NCBI RefSeq assembly: GCF_902833225.1
Contig: NZ_CADFEI010000005.1
Span: 124,001-188,000 of the forward strand
Source of the DNA: Burkholderia sp. BCC1644
GTDB taxonomy: Bacteria; Pseudomonadota; Gammaproteobacteria; Burkholderiales; Burkholderiaceae
Direction of reading: 5' to 3'
DNA length: 64,000 nt
Below the pieces are notes generated by a model that had not been told where the DNA came from, searched no databases, and saw only the letters and a list, made by a program, of their open reading frames with translations. Shown piece by piece: positions 38,990-47,391 of the stretch (the first letter of the stretch is position 1; each line of letters begins with the position of its first letter). The translations under genes and the position numbers were made by a program.

Positions 38990-39220
38990 ATGAAATCGTC
39001 CCCGCGCGATGACAACGACAACGCCAAAACGCGCCGCCAGCCATCGAAGCTGGTCCTGAACATCGCCGCCGTCACGGTCGGCCTCATCACGTTCGCGATC
39101 GGCGCGGCGTGGGTGATCTACAGCTGGGTCGTCGATCGCGAAGCGCAGTATTTCGCGATTCCGCTGGTGTTCTCGGTGCCGGTGATCGTGGCGGTCGCGA
39201 TCCGGAGTTTCTGGGAGTAG
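38990..39220 (+). CDS. Small hypothetical two-helix membrane protein
   Basis: A 76-residue protein with a charged N-terminal tail (MKSSPRDDNDNAKTRRQP) and two hydrophobic helices at about 22-45 and 54-72. I do not recognise a named family. It lies 111 bases after the deacetylase on the same strand and is followed by a hairpin at 39238-39268. Codon use matches the chromosome. Confidence 0.65.
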   Translation: MKSSPRDDNDNAKTRRQPSKLVLNIAAVTVGLITFAIGAAWVIYSWVVDREAQYFAIPLVFSVPVIVAVAIRSFWE

Positions 39221-39237
39221 GCGCGCCTGAAATGACG

Positions 39238-39268
39238 AAGCGCCGCGGTCGGGCGACGCGCGGCGCTT
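39238..39268. terminator. Hairpin between convergent small genes
   Basis: AAGCGCCGCG (39238-39247) pairs with CGCGGCGCTT (39259-39268). It lies 17 bases after the 76-residue gene and 57 bases beyond the stop of the convergent 97-residue gene. There is only a short T stretch, so strength is uncertain. Confidence 0.55.
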
Positions 39269-39324
39269 GTTGTCGGGCTGGTTTCAGATGGCGCGGAGAA
39301 TCGCGCGATTCGCTTGCGCGTCGG

Positions 39325-39618
39325 TCACAGGCCGGGACGCGGGCACGGGTTGGGTGCTGCGCCCTGATATCCGCCGGCGACGGCGCCCAGAGCAGCGCCA
39401 GCCAGCGACGTGCCGAGCGCTTTCAGCACGTTTTCGGTCGACAGCGTCTCGCCGCTCGACATCATCCGCCCCGAGTACGCGGAACACGCCGACGACGATG
39501 CAACCGTCTGCACGGGCTTGGCGCTCCATGCGATGTTGTCGGCAGGCGTATTGGCAAAAGCCGGCGCGGCCAGCATCAGCGCCAGAACGGAAATCGGAAT
39601 GCGTACGGTGTTGTTCAT
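39325..39618 (-). CDS. Small exported hypothetical protein
   Basis: A 97-residue protein with a signal peptide (residues 1-20, ending AFA) and a strong GAGGGG ribosome site before the ATG at 39618. The mature part has two cysteines (SACSAYS and NPCPRP) and a C-terminal glycine-rich helix (SLAGAALGAVAGGYQGAA) like the glycine-zipper segments of small envelope proteins. No family is recognised; it is probably periplasmic or membrane associated. Confidence 0.7.
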   Translation of the reverse strand: MNNTVRIPISVLALMLAAPAFANTPADNIAWSAKPVQTVASSSACSAYSGRMMSSGETLSTENVLKALGTSLAGAALGAVAGGYQGAAPNPCPRPGL

Positions 39619-39739
39619 CGGTGGCCCCTCGGTATATTTGTGCTTCTTGTATTCGATCGTGAACATGATATTACACGCGGCCGGATTTCAGTGAGCGTGC
39701 GTATGGACGCGCATGTCGGCGAAAGAACGACCATCAACG

Positions 39740-39775
39740 AAAAAAGCGCTGCGATCAGTCGACCGGCAGCGCTTT
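39740..39775 (-). terminator. Terminator of tRNA-Leu
   Basis: On the minus strand AAAGCGCTG and CAGCGCTTTTTT enclose a 15-base loop and end in a T-run, about 40 bases 3' of tRNA-Leu. Confidence 0.8.
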
Positions 39776-39814
39776 CTTGAGGAACCGTACCCTGGCGGGT
39801 GCGTATCCAACTTC

Positions 39815-39901
39815 TGGTGCGTGAGGCCGGACTCGAACCGGCACACCCTTGCGGGCGTCAGGACCTAAACCTGGTGCGTCTACCAATTTCGCCACTCACG
39901 C
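39815..39901 (-). tRNA. tRNA-Leu (TAG)
   Basis: An 87-base class II tRNA on the minus strand beginning GCGTGAG, with a long variable arm (CGCCCGCAAGGGTG), anticodon loop TTTAGGT (anticodon TAG), T arm GGTTCGAGTCC and encoded CCA. Confidence 0.97.
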
Positions 39902-40060
39902 GCATTTCTGTCGCCTGACCGCGCGGCACGCAAGATACGTGCGCCACGCGCCCGGGACGTCATGCCGGCCCGAAAACCGGCACGCCCGATCAGGCGAGCG
40001 CGAGATTCTACCCGATCCGTGCGGCCTTGTCTCGCCCCGCCCGCACGCGTCGTGCAGCGA

Positions 40061-40069
40061 TGCTAGAAT
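40061..40069 (+). promoter_or_regulatory. Extended -10 element before the synthase-fold gene
   Basis: TGCTAGAAT at 40061-40069 is the same extended -10 as before tig. It would start transcription near 40076, about 60 bases before the GTG at 40137. Confidence 0.45.
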
Positions 40070-40136
40070 GCCGCGCTCGACGTTTCGGCACCGCGCCGCC
40101 GCGCGTCCCCCGAACCCGCCCCACCCGATTCCGCCC

Positions 40137-40970
40137 GTGAACTTCGACGACTACTGTCAGCAAAAGGCCGCCCCTGCGGGCTCCAGCGTCTACTACGCGC
40201 TGCGTCAGGCGCCGCTCGCCACGCAGCCGCGCCTGACCGCGCTGTTCGCGCTGCGCCGCGAACTCGAGGAAACCGTCAAGGAAACCAGCGATCCGACCGT
40301 CGGACACACGAAGCTCGCGTGGTGGCACAAGGAACTCGCGGCACTGGCCGACGGGCAGCCGTCGCACCCCGTCACGAAGGCGCTCGCGCAGCATCATCCG
40401 GCGATCGCCGCCGAAGCCGATGCGTTGCGCACGCTCGTCAACGGCTACGGGATGGATCTCGAACAGGCGCGCTACCTCGATTTCGCGAACCTGCAGCGCT
40501 ACATCGCGCAGGTCGGCGGGACCTTCGCGTCACTGGTTGCGCGCGCCAGCGCGGCGAACCCGGCCGACCCGCAGCCGTGGGCCGCGGACGCCGGCCGCGC
40601 GCTGATGCTCGCTCAGTTCGTGCAGGAACTCGGCAACGACGCGCGCCACGGCCGCATCTACCTGCCGATCGACGAACTGCAGCGCTACACCGTGACCGCG
40701 GCCGATCTGCTGAATGGCCGCTACAGCCCGGCCTTCACCGAATTACTGCAATTCCAGACGGCCCGCGCGCGCGAAGCGCTCGCGGCCGCCGAAACGGCGA
40801 TCCCCGCCTCCGAGCGCCGCGCGCAGCGCACACTGCGCGCGCAGATCGCACTGGCCGGCGCGCTGCTCGACGAAATCGAGCGCGACGGCTACCAGGTACT
40901 GCACCAGCGCATCGCACTGACGCCGATCCGCAAGCTGTGGATCGCGTGGCGCGCATCGCGCCGCCGCTGA
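40137..40970 (+). CDS. Squalene/phytoene synthase-family protein with altered aspartate motifs
   Basis: A 277-residue all-helical protein of the squalene/phytoene synthase fold (HpnC/HpnD-like). The KLAWWHKEL helix and DARHGRIYLP (168-177) are recognisable. The first aspartate-rich motif, normally DDxxD-like, is replaced by RRELEETVKE (40-49), and the second reads QELGND (163-168) instead of RDxxED. Metal and diphosphate binding may therefore be changed or lost, as in the non-catalytic relative NDUFAF6. The GTG start gives MNFDDYCQQKAAPAGSSVYY, a family-typical N terminus. No hopanoid or carotenoid genes are near. Confidence 0.82.
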   Translation: MNFDDYCQQKAAPAGSSVYYALRQAPLATQPRLTALFALRRELEETVKETSDPTVGHTKLAWWHKELAALADGQPSHPVTKALAQHHPAIAAEADALRTLVNGYGMDLEQARYLDFANLQRYIAQVGGTFASLVARASAANPADPQPWAADAGRALMLAQFVQELGNDARHGRIYLPIDELQRYTVTAADLLNGRYSPAFTELLQFQTARAREALAAAETAIPASERRAQRTLRAQIALAGALLDEIERDGYQVLHQRIALTPIRKLWIAWRASRRR

Positions 40971-40979
40971 CCCCTCGCA

Positions 40980-42200
40980 TCACGCCTTCAACAACGGCAG
41001 CGTATCGAAGCGCTGCTGCAGCACGCGCGACGCATCGAGCCCCCACCACGGCCCGAGCACGGTCGCATAAAGCTGGCGGAAATCGACCGCGACCGGCAGG
41101 TTGCCGTTGCCGTCGAGCCGGCCGAGCGCGGGCGGCGCACCGTACAGGCCGCCGGCCACGCGGCCGCCCATCACGAAATGCGGCGCGGCCGTGCCGTGAT
41201 CGGTACCGTTGCTCTGGTTCTCGCGCACACGCCGCCCGAATTCCGCATACGTCATCACGAGCGTCTGGTTCCAGCGCCCGAGTTCGATCAGCGCGCCGCG
41301 CATCGCACTCATCCCTTCCGCGAACTGCTTGAGCAACGCAGCCTGCTGCCCCGGCTGGTTCTGGTGCGTGTCGAAGCCGTTGAGCGTCAGGCGCAGCACC
41401 GCGACGCCATCCTGCGCGCCGGGCCCGGACGCCTCGCACGCGGCCAGCACCTGCATCGCAGTCTTCACCGACGTGCCGAACGCGCCGGCCGGAAAGGCCG
41501 TCCTGAATTCGCGCATCCCGCCACGCGGACGCAGCCGGTCGGCCGCCTTCACGATGTCGTTCTCGACGTCGATGATGTGCGCGAGCGCAGGGTTCTGCTC
41601 GCGCAGCGACGACGGCTCGGCGAGCCGGGCCGCCCGGATGAACTGCGCGGGATTGACGAGCGCGATCGCACGCGCACCATTCGACAGCGGCCCCATCTCG
41701 GCGCTGCCGAGCACGACGCCATCCGCCGCGAACCCCGGCGGCACGGGCGCCTGCGCGAACGTGCGCGTGAGCCAGCCTTCGTGCAGGTACTGGTCCGAGC
41801 GCGACGCGGTATCCCAGATCTCGATCGAGCGGAAATGCGACAGGTTCGGCTGCGGGTAGCCGACGCCCTGCACGACCGCGACCTGCCCGTCGCGCCACAG
41901 CGGCATCAGCGGCGCAAGCGCCGGGTGCAGCCCCGTATGCGCATCGAGCTGCAGCACCTGCTCGCGCTTGATGCCGATGCTGCGCCGGAACTGGTAGTAC
42001 AGCGGATCCGTGTACGGCACCACGGTATTGAGCCCGTCGTTGCCGCCCTTCAGCTCGACGAGGATCAGCACGTTCGCATACCCGGCCGCCGGTTGCCGCC
42101 CCGCCTGCGTCGCGGAAGCCGCCATCGCGGGCGCTTGCCACATCGACACGCCGGCCGCGGCCGCAGCGCCCGTCAGCGTCAGAAAATCACGTCGGTTCAT
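40980..42200 (-). CDS. DUF1501 family Tat-exported protein
   Basis: A 406-residue protein of the sulfatase-like DUF1501 family. The N terminus NRRDFL is a twin-arginine signal followed by an alanine-rich hydrophobic stretch ending near APAMAAS, so it should be exported folded. Family blocks are ILVELKGGNDGLNTVVP, the NLSHFRSIEIWDTAS segment, and the NGTDHGTAAPHFVMGG motif with probable metal-binding residues. Function is unknown. It is the downstream partner of a DUF1800 gene (67-base gap), a pairing seen in many bacteria. Confidence 0.9.
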   Translation of the reverse strand: MNRRDFLTLTGAAAAAGVSMWQAPAMAASATQAGRQPAAGYANVLILVELKGGNDGLNTVVPYTDPLYYQFRRSIGIKREQVLQLDAHTGLHPALAPLMPLWRDGQVAVVQGVGYPQPNLSHFRSIEIWDTASRSDQYLHEGWLTRTFAQAPVPPGFAADGVVLGSAEMGPLSNGARAIALVNPAQFIRAARLAEPSSLREQNPALAHIIDVENDIVKAADRLRPRGGMREFRTAFPAGAFGTSVKTAMQVLAACEASGPGAQDGVAVLRLTLNGFDTHQNQPGQQAALLKQFAEGMSAMRGALIELGRWNQTLVMTYAEFGRRVRENQSNGTDHGTAAPHFVMGGRVAGGLYGAPPALGRLDGNGNLPVAVDFRQLYATVLGPWWGLDASRVLQQRFDTLPLLKA

Positions 42201-42267
42201 CGCGCATCCTTTGGTTCGCCGTCCGGCACCTTTGCCGCGGCGGCGCCCCGCTTCGTCGTCGTTCGAA

Positions 42268-43776
42268 TCATTTCAGTTGATAGGCCGGATCCATCAGCAG
42301 CGCCTCGAGATACGCGCTGCCGGTCGAATCCGTGTCGATCGCCGCGACCGGCGACAGTTGCAGCACCGCGTGCTGTAGTTGAAGCTCGGTCGACAATCCC
42401 GCGATCGCCTGCGGCCGCGCGCGATATTGCGCGAGCCAGCGTTCGAGGTCGAAACGCAGGCCGGCGCGCGCGGGCTTCGGCGGCGTGCCGCGCATGCCGG
42501 CCGCGGACGCCGTGTCGACCACCGGCATCGCTTGCGCACGCGCATTCGGCGGCGGCGCCATCGGATGCGCAGGCGGATGCATGCCGGCCGTCTCCGTCGC
42601 GCGGAACAACTGCTCGACGAACTGCTTGCGCGACAGCAGCGTGGTGCTGTTGATCCACAGCGCGCCGCCCGGCCAGCCCTTCACGTTCGGCGGATAGAAC
42701 AGGTTCTGCCCGAGCGTGCGCACGGTGTTCGCGAGCATCTGCGGATCGCCGTACGCGACATCGAACAACCGCACCGATCCGACGACGAACTCGGCCGGCG
42801 ATTTGACGAGCACGCCGCGATTGCGCGGATCCCAGAACGCATCGGTCGACCACAGCGCGGCGAGCGCCGCGCGAATGTCGTAGCCGCTCGCGCGGAACCG
42901 TTCGGCCACCGTATCGAGCGCGCCCGGCTCGGGCGTATCGGACACGAACTCGCGCCACAGCTTGCCGGCAATGAAGCGTGCGGTGCCCGGCCGCTTCAGC
43001 AGGATGTCGAGAAAGCCGTCGCCGTCGAACGGCCCCGTTTCACCGAGTATCGTCTTGTCGCCGGCATCGTGCGCTTCGGGCCGCACCTCGAAGTGCAACG
43101 TATCGGGATCGATCGTCCAGCCCGTCATCGCGCGCGCGGCCTCGGTCACGTCGTACTGCGTGTAATGCCCTTCGCCGAGCGTGAACAGCTCCATCACCTC
43201 GCGCGCGAAATTCTCGTTCGGACGTCCCTTGCGATTGCTCGCGCCGTCGAGATACTGCAGCATCGCCGGATCCTTCGCGACCGCATGCAGCAGCGTGCCG
43301 AAATTGCCGAGCGCCTCGCGGCGAAACAGCGCGTTCTGCGCGGCCATCGTCTGCGGGTAAGGCACCTTGTCCTGCCCCGACGTGAAGTGCCCGTGCCAGA
43401 ACAACGTCATGCGCTCGGTCAGCGGCGAAGGCGTGACGATCATCTCGTTGACCCAGGCCGCGCGCAGCGCATCGTAGCGGCGATTGCGCTCGCGCTGCTC
43501 GTCGCGGCGCATGTCGGGGGTCAGCGCCTGACGCTGCGCGCGCGTCGGCGGCAGCTCGGCGATCCAGTCGGGCCACGTCGTCGCGGGCTCGTGCCGCACG
43601 TTGCCGAGCGTGTCGGCCACGACCTGCGCGCGCGTCATGCCGACGACGCGCGCGACGTCGGCGGGCGCGGGAGAGAAGCCGGTGCGGCTGAGGAAAAACA
43701 GTGCGTCGTCGGCATCGAGCGGCGACTGCATGGCAGGCGACGGCGCCGGTGCGGCAGCGTTCGCTTTCATCGTCAT
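42268..43776 (-). CDS. DUF1800 family protein
   Basis: A 502-residue DUF1800 protein of unknown function. Hallmarks are DALFFLSRTGFSPAPADV near the start, ERMTLFWHGHFTSGQDKV, NENFAREVMELFTLGEGHYTQ without the full quote, and the NVKGWPGG block. No signal peptide is visible, in contrast to its Tat-exported partner, so it may leave the cell with that partner or remain inside. The start at 43776 has a GGGAG site; an ATG two codons later is also possible. Confidence 0.88.
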   Translation of the reverse strand: MTMKANAAAPAPSPAMQSPLDADDALFFLSRTGFSPAPADVARVVGMTRAQVVADTLGNVRHEPATTWPDWIAELPPTRAQRQALTPDMRRDEQRERNRRYDALRAAWVNEMIVTPSPLTERMTLFWHGHFTSGQDKVPYPQTMAAQNALFRREALGNFGTLLHAVAKDPAMLQYLDGASNRKGRPNENFAREVMELFTLGEGHYTQYDVTEAARAMTGWTIDPDTLHFEVRPEAHDAGDKTILGETGPFDGDGFLDILLKRPGTARFIAGKLWREFVSDTPEPGALDTVAERFRASGYDIRAALAALWSTDAFWDPRNRGVLVKSPAEFVVGSVRLFDVAYGDPQMLANTVRTLGQNLFYPPNVKGWPGGALWINSTTLLSRKQFVEQLFRATETAGMHPPAHPMAPPPNARAQAMPVVDTASAAGMRGTPPKPARAGLRFDLERWLAQYRARPQAIAGLSTELQLQHAVLQLSPVAAIDTDSTGSAYLEALLMDPAYQLK

Positions 43777-43903
43777 GGACTCCCGGAACTCACCGGCGGT
43801 GCGGATGCCGGTACAACGGCATGCGGCAGGCGAAAGTTGACGGAAAAAGTGCTACGAATTCTTTCCGCACGGGATGTCCGCGCAGGGCGAAAGACGGCGC
43901 GTG

Positions 43904-44182
43904 TCAGCGCTTGTACAACTCGCGAACGGCGTCTTCGATGTGCTGGCGCAGCAGGTGCCGCTCTTCGGGCGTCATGTGGCCGTCGCGGCGGTGCTGTTCG
44001 AGATCGGGAGGCACGGCGGAACGAACCGTCATCTCGGCGGTACGGTCGGACTGCGGCGCTTTGCCGCGCGGCAGCTTGCGCGACGGTGCGCCCTGCTCGG
44101 GGCGCTGCGCATACGCGAAGTTCGACGCATACGGACCGGCAAGCGCGATCGTCAGCATCAGTGCAATCCGGGCAGATCGCAT
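43904..44182 (-). CDS. Small periplasmic hypothetical protein
   Basis: A 92-residue protein with a signal peptide (about 1-26, ending AYA) and a GAGGA ribosome site. The mature part is basic and ends in MTPEERHLLRQHIEDAVREL, a helical tail that recurs in many small Burkholderia exported proteins of unknown role. It is divergent from ompR across 267 bases and lies upstream of the DUF1800/DUF1501 genes on the same strand (127-base gap). Confidence 0.75.
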   Translation of the reverse strand: MRSARIALMLTIALAGPYASNFAYAQRPEQGAPSRKLPRGKAPQSDRTAEMTVRSAVPPDLEQHRRDGHMTPEERHLLRQHIEDAVRELYKR

Positions 44183-44323
44183 GACCGTCCTCGCTTCTTT
44201 GGTCGATTTGTTCCCTTCGTCACGCGGCAACCGGCTACCTCTGGTACTTGAAAAACCCTGCGGAAATCGGGTGTACAAAGATGAATGATGGAGTGCAGGG
44301 GAGTATCTACCGAATTTCGGCTT

Positions 44324-44358
44324 CGAGTAAAGGAATCTCTATAGCCTGCCTTTACTCG
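44324..44358. promoter_or_regulatory. Perfect 10-bp inverted repeat upstream of ompR
   Basis: CGAGTAAAGG (44324-44333) and CCTTTACTCG (44349-44358) are exact inverted repeats around a 15-base AT-rich centre. They lie in the divergent gap between ompR and the small exported protein, about 90 bases before ompR. There is no T-run, so an operator or leader hairpin is more likely than a terminator. Confidence 0.55.
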
Positions 44359-44380
44359 GCGCGACACTACGGGTAAATTT

Positions 44381-44400
44381 TGTAACCGACTGTAACGCAC
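44381..44400 (+). promoter_or_regulatory. Tandem TGTAAC repeat, candidate OmpR-family operator
   Basis: TGTAACCGAC is followed directly by TGTAACGCAC, giving two half-sites with a 10-base period on one face of the helix. OmpR-family regulators bind such tandem direct repeats. The position about 50 bases before ompR suggests autoregulation; this is inference. Confidence 0.5.
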
Positions 44401-44449
44401 GAAAATACGTGACCGTGCGTCAATTCCCATTCGCGATAAGATGCCGATC

Positions 44450-45175
44450 ATGGAAACGAAAAACCCCTCCAAGATTCTCGTCGTCGACGACGACCCTCGC
44501 CTGCGCGATCTGCTGCGCCGTTACCTCGGCGAGCAGGGTTTCAACGTATACGTCGCGGAAAACGCGACCGCGATGAACAAGCTCTGGGTACGCGAGCGTT
44601 TCGACCTGCTCGTGCTCGACCTGATGCTGCCGGGCGAAGACGGCCTGTCGATCTGCCGCCGCCTGCGCGGCAGCAACGACCGCACGCCGATCATCATGCT
44701 CACCGCGAAGGGCGAAGATGTCGATCGCATCGTCGGCCTCGAGATGGGCGCCGACGATTACCTGCCGAAGCCGTTCAACCCGCGCGAGCTCGTCGCGCGC
44801 ATTCATGCGGTGCTGCGCCGCCAGGCGCCGGCCGAACTGCCGGGCGCGCCGTCGGAAACCACCGAGGTGTTCGAGTTCGGCGAGTTCTCGCTGAACCTCG
44901 CCACGCGCACGCTGACGAAGTCGGGCCAGGAAATTCCGCTGACGACCGGCGAATTCTCGGTGCTGAAGGTGTTCGCTCGCCATCCGCGCCAGCCGCTGTC
45001 GCGCGAAAAGCTGATGGAGCTCGCGCGCGGCCGTGAATACGAAGTGTTCGACCGCAGCCTCGACGTGCAGATCTCGCGCCTGCGCAAGCTGATCGAACCG
45101 GATCCGGGCAGCCCGCGCTTCATCCAGACCGTCTGGGGCCTCGGCTACGTGTTCATCCCGGACGGCGCCGCCTGA
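44450..45175 (+). CDS. ompR: Two-component response regulator OmpR
   Basis: A 241-residue OmpR/PhoB-type regulator. The receiver domain has the acidic pocket Asp13-Asp15, phosphorylated Asp57 (LLVLDLMLPGEDG) and Lys107 in the LPKPF motif; the C-terminal winged helix ends RLRKLIEPDPGSPRFIQTVW. An in-frame ATG at 44441 would add three residues; neither start has a clear ribosome site. It is followed after 40 bases by its sensor kinase. It controls porin and envelope genes in relatives. Confidence 0.93.
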   Translation: METKNPSKILVVDDDPRLRDLLRRYLGEQGFNVYVAENATAMNKLWVRERFDLLVLDLMLPGEDGLSICRRLRGSNDRTPIIMLTAKGEDVDRIVGLEMGADDYLPKPFNPRELVARIHAVLRRQAPAELPGAPSETTEVFEFGEFSLNLATRTLTKSGQEIPLTTGEFSVLKVFARHPRQPLSREKLMELARGREYEVFDRSLDVQISRLRKLIEPDPGSPRFIQTVWGLGYVFIPDGAA

Positions 45176-45215
45176 TCTTTTTCCTTTCCGGTTTCGCCCG
45201 CCCACGGCCCGTCCC

Positions 45216-46577
45216 ATGCGTATCGACCGGCGCCTCCTTCAGCTCGCGTTCGGCGGGCTGTTCTGGCGCACCTTCCTGCTGATCGCGCTGCTGATCTCGG
45301 TCAGTCTCGCCGCGTGGTTCCAGAGCTTTCGCGTGATCGAGCGCGAGCCGCGTGCGCAACGCGTCGCGCTGCAGCTCGTCGCGATCGTGAAGCTCACGCG
45401 CACCGCCCTGCTCTATTCCGATCCCGATCTGCGGCGCGCGCTGCTGCAGGATCTCGAGAGCAACGAGGGCGTGCGCGTGTATCCGCGCGAGAAAACCGAC
45501 AAGTTCAAGCTGCAGCCCGACGAATCGCTGAACCGCCTGATCGAACACGATATCCGCAGCCGCCTCGGCGACGATACCGTGATCGCGCAGTCGGTCAACG
45601 ACATTCCCGGCGTGTGGATCAGCTTCAAGATCGACGACGACGATTACTGGGTCGCGCTCGACCGCGACCAGCTCGACAACGTCACGGGCCTGCAGTGGGC
45701 CGGCTGGGGGCTGTTCGCGCTCGCGCTGTCGCTGTTCGGCTCGGCGTTCATCACGAGCCTCGTGAACCGGCCGTTCTCGCGGCTCGCGCTCGCCGCACGG
45801 CAGATCGGCTCGGGCCAGACACCCGAGCTGCTGCCCGAGCGCGGGATGGGCGTTGCGGCCGAGACCAATCGCAGCTTCAACCAGATGGTGCGCGACCTCG
45901 AACAGCTCGAGGCCGACCGCGCGCTGATGCTCGCGGGCATCTCGCACGACCTGCGCACGCCGCTCGCGCGACTGCGGCTCGAAACCGAGATGAGCCCGTC
46001 CGACCAGGCGACCAAGGACGCGATGGTCGACGACATCGAACAGATGGACCGCATCATCGCGGCCTTCATCGACTACGCGCGCCCGTCGCAGCGCAAGCCC
46101 GAGCCGGTCGACCTGTCGTCGATCGCGCAGGAAGTCGCCGCGCGCGTCTCGGGCGAGGACGGCGTCGAGATCCGCACGCGGCTCGCACCGAGCGCGATCA
46201 TCGAAGCCGACGAGACCGACATGCGCCGCGTGATCGGCAACCTCGTCGAGAACGCGCGCAAGTACGGCCAGAGCAAGCAGGACGGCATCTCGCGCATCAC
46301 GGTCGAGACCCGCGTGTCGCACGCACGCGTCGAGCTGTCGGTGAGCGACGAAGGCCCCGGCATCCCCGAGGATCAGCTGCCGCTCGTGATGCGGCCGTTC
46401 TACCGCGTCGACACCGCGCGCACCAAGGCGGACGGCACGGGCCTCGGGATGGCGATCGTGCTGCGCCTCGTCGGCCGCTATCGCGGTGCGCTGCGCCTGC
46501 GCAACCGGAACCCGGAAGCGGGTCTCGAAGTCACGCTCGAATTCCCCGGTGCCGGCAAGGCACGTGCGACTGCGTGA
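45216..46577 (+). CDS. envZ: Osmosensor-type histidine kinase EnvZ
   Basis: A 453-residue inner-membrane kinase. Two transmembrane helices (about 17-37 and 160-182) flank a periplasmic sensor region, then come a HAMP linker, the dimerisation helix with phospho-accepting His244 (GISHDLRTPLARLRLE) and an ATPase domain with the N box (NLVENARKYG), G1 (DEGPGIP) and G2 (GTGLGMAIV) boxes. It pairs with ompR immediately upstream. Length agrees with E. coli EnvZ (450). Confidence 0.94.
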   Translation: MRIDRRLLQLAFGGLFWRTFLLIALLISVSLAAWFQSFRVIEREPRAQRVALQLVAIVKLTRTALLYSDPDLRRALLQDLESNEGVRVYPREKTDKFKLQPDESLNRLIEHDIRSRLGDDTVIAQSVNDIPGVWISFKIDDDDYWVALDRDQLDNVTGLQWAGWGLFALALSLFGSAFITSLVNRPFSRLALAARQIGSGQTPELLPERGMGVAAETNRSFNQMVRDLEQLEADRALMLAGISHDLRTPLARLRLETEMSPSDQATKDAMVDDIEQMDRIIAAFIDYARPSQRKPEPVDLSSIAQEVAARVSGEDGVEIRTRLAPSAIIEADETDMRRVIGNLVENARKYGQSKQDGISRITVETRVSHARVELSVSDEGPGIPEDQLPLVMRPFYRVDTARTKADGTGLGMAIVLRLVGRYRGALRLRNRNPEAGLEVTLEFPGAGKARATA

Positions 46578-46629
46578 CGCGCTCACGCACGCTTCCCGCG
46601 CTTCACACTATCGATTCGGTTGAAAAAAA

Positions 46630-46684
46630 CTATGAAGATAGTTAGTTAAAATCTATTGAAGCGTTTTATTAATAGTGTTATAGT
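46630..46684 (+). promoter_or_regulatory. Promoter and possible OxyR-like site of ahpC
   Basis: TTGAAG (46656-46661) and TATAGT (46679-46684) are spaced by 17 bases, a strong sigma-70 promoter about 80 bases before ahpC. Just upstream are CTAT (46630-46633), ATAG (46638-46641) and CTAT (46653-46656), the elements used by OxyR, the last touching the -35. The spacing (11 rather than 7 between ATAG and CTAT) departs from the E. coli OxyR consensus, so the regulator assignment is tentative. The stretch is markedly AT-rich. Confidence 0.6.
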
Positions 46685-46766
46685 CTTGCCCATGCTGTCA
46701 CACCATCGTTGCAGCACCGAGGTAGCTTGACTCAGTCCTCTTCCCAACTCATACAGGAGTATCCGC

Positions 46767-47315
46767 ATGAAAACCGTGGGCGATAAACTCGAAGCTTTCA
46801 CCGTCGTAGCCGCGAAGCCGGGCTTCAACAATCACGAGGAAAACGGCCAGTCGGCATTCGAGACCGTCACCGAAGCGTCGTTCCCGGGCAAGTGGAAGAT
46901 CATCTACTTCTATCCGAAGGATTTCACGTTCGTGTGCCCGACGGAAATCGTCGAGTTCGCGAAGCTCACGAAGCAGTTCGAAGAGCGCGATGCCATCCTG
47001 CTGGGCGGCAGCTCGGACAACGAATTCGTCAAGCTCGCATGGCGCCGTGAGCACAAGGACCTGAACAAGCTGAACCACTACTCGTTCGGCGACGTCAAGG
47101 GCGAGCTGATCGACCAACTCGGCGTGCGCGACAAGGAAGCCGGCGTGGCCCTGCGTGCAACGTTCATCGTCGATCCGGACAACACGATCCAGCACGTTTC
47201 GGTGAACAACCTGAACGTCGGCCGTAGCCCGGAAGAAGTCCTGCGCATTCTGGACGGCCTGCAAACGGACGAACTGTGCCCGTGCAACCGTGCAGTCGGC
47301 GGCGCAACGCTGTAA
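46767..47315 (+). CDS. ahpC: Alkyl hydroperoxide reductase / peroxiredoxin AhpC
   Basis: A 182-residue 2-Cys peroxiredoxin reducing hydrogen peroxide and organic peroxides. Peroxidatic Cys57 is in DFTFVCPTEI; the C-terminal CPC (Cys171 and Cys173) resembles mycobacterial AhpC, which is reduced by AhpD rather than AhpF. It starts with CAGGAG. The ahpD gene follows, which fits that electron route. Confidence 0.96.
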   Translation: MKTVGDKLEAFTVVAAKPGFNNHEENGQSAFETVTEASFPGKWKIIYFYPKDFTFVCPTEIVEFAKLTKQFEERDAILLGGSSDNEFVKLAWRREHKDLNKLNHYSFGDVKGELIDQLGVRDKEAGVALRATFIVDPDNTIQHVSVNNLNVGRSPEEVLRILDGLQTDELCPCNRAVGGATL

Positions 47316-47330
47316 GCGCATCGATGCACG

Positions 47331-47367
47331 AAGCCCGCGGCGCACGTCCTGCCTGCGGGCTTTTTTA
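47331..47367 (+). terminator. Terminator between ahpC and ahpD
   Basis: AAGCCCGC pairs with GCGGGCTT around a loop of about 16 bases and a T-run follows. It lies 25 bases before the ahpD start, so ahpD probably depends on read-through, making AhpC more abundant than AhpD. Confidence 0.8.
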
Positions 47368-47391
47368 ACGGCCAACCCATAGGAGATATCA

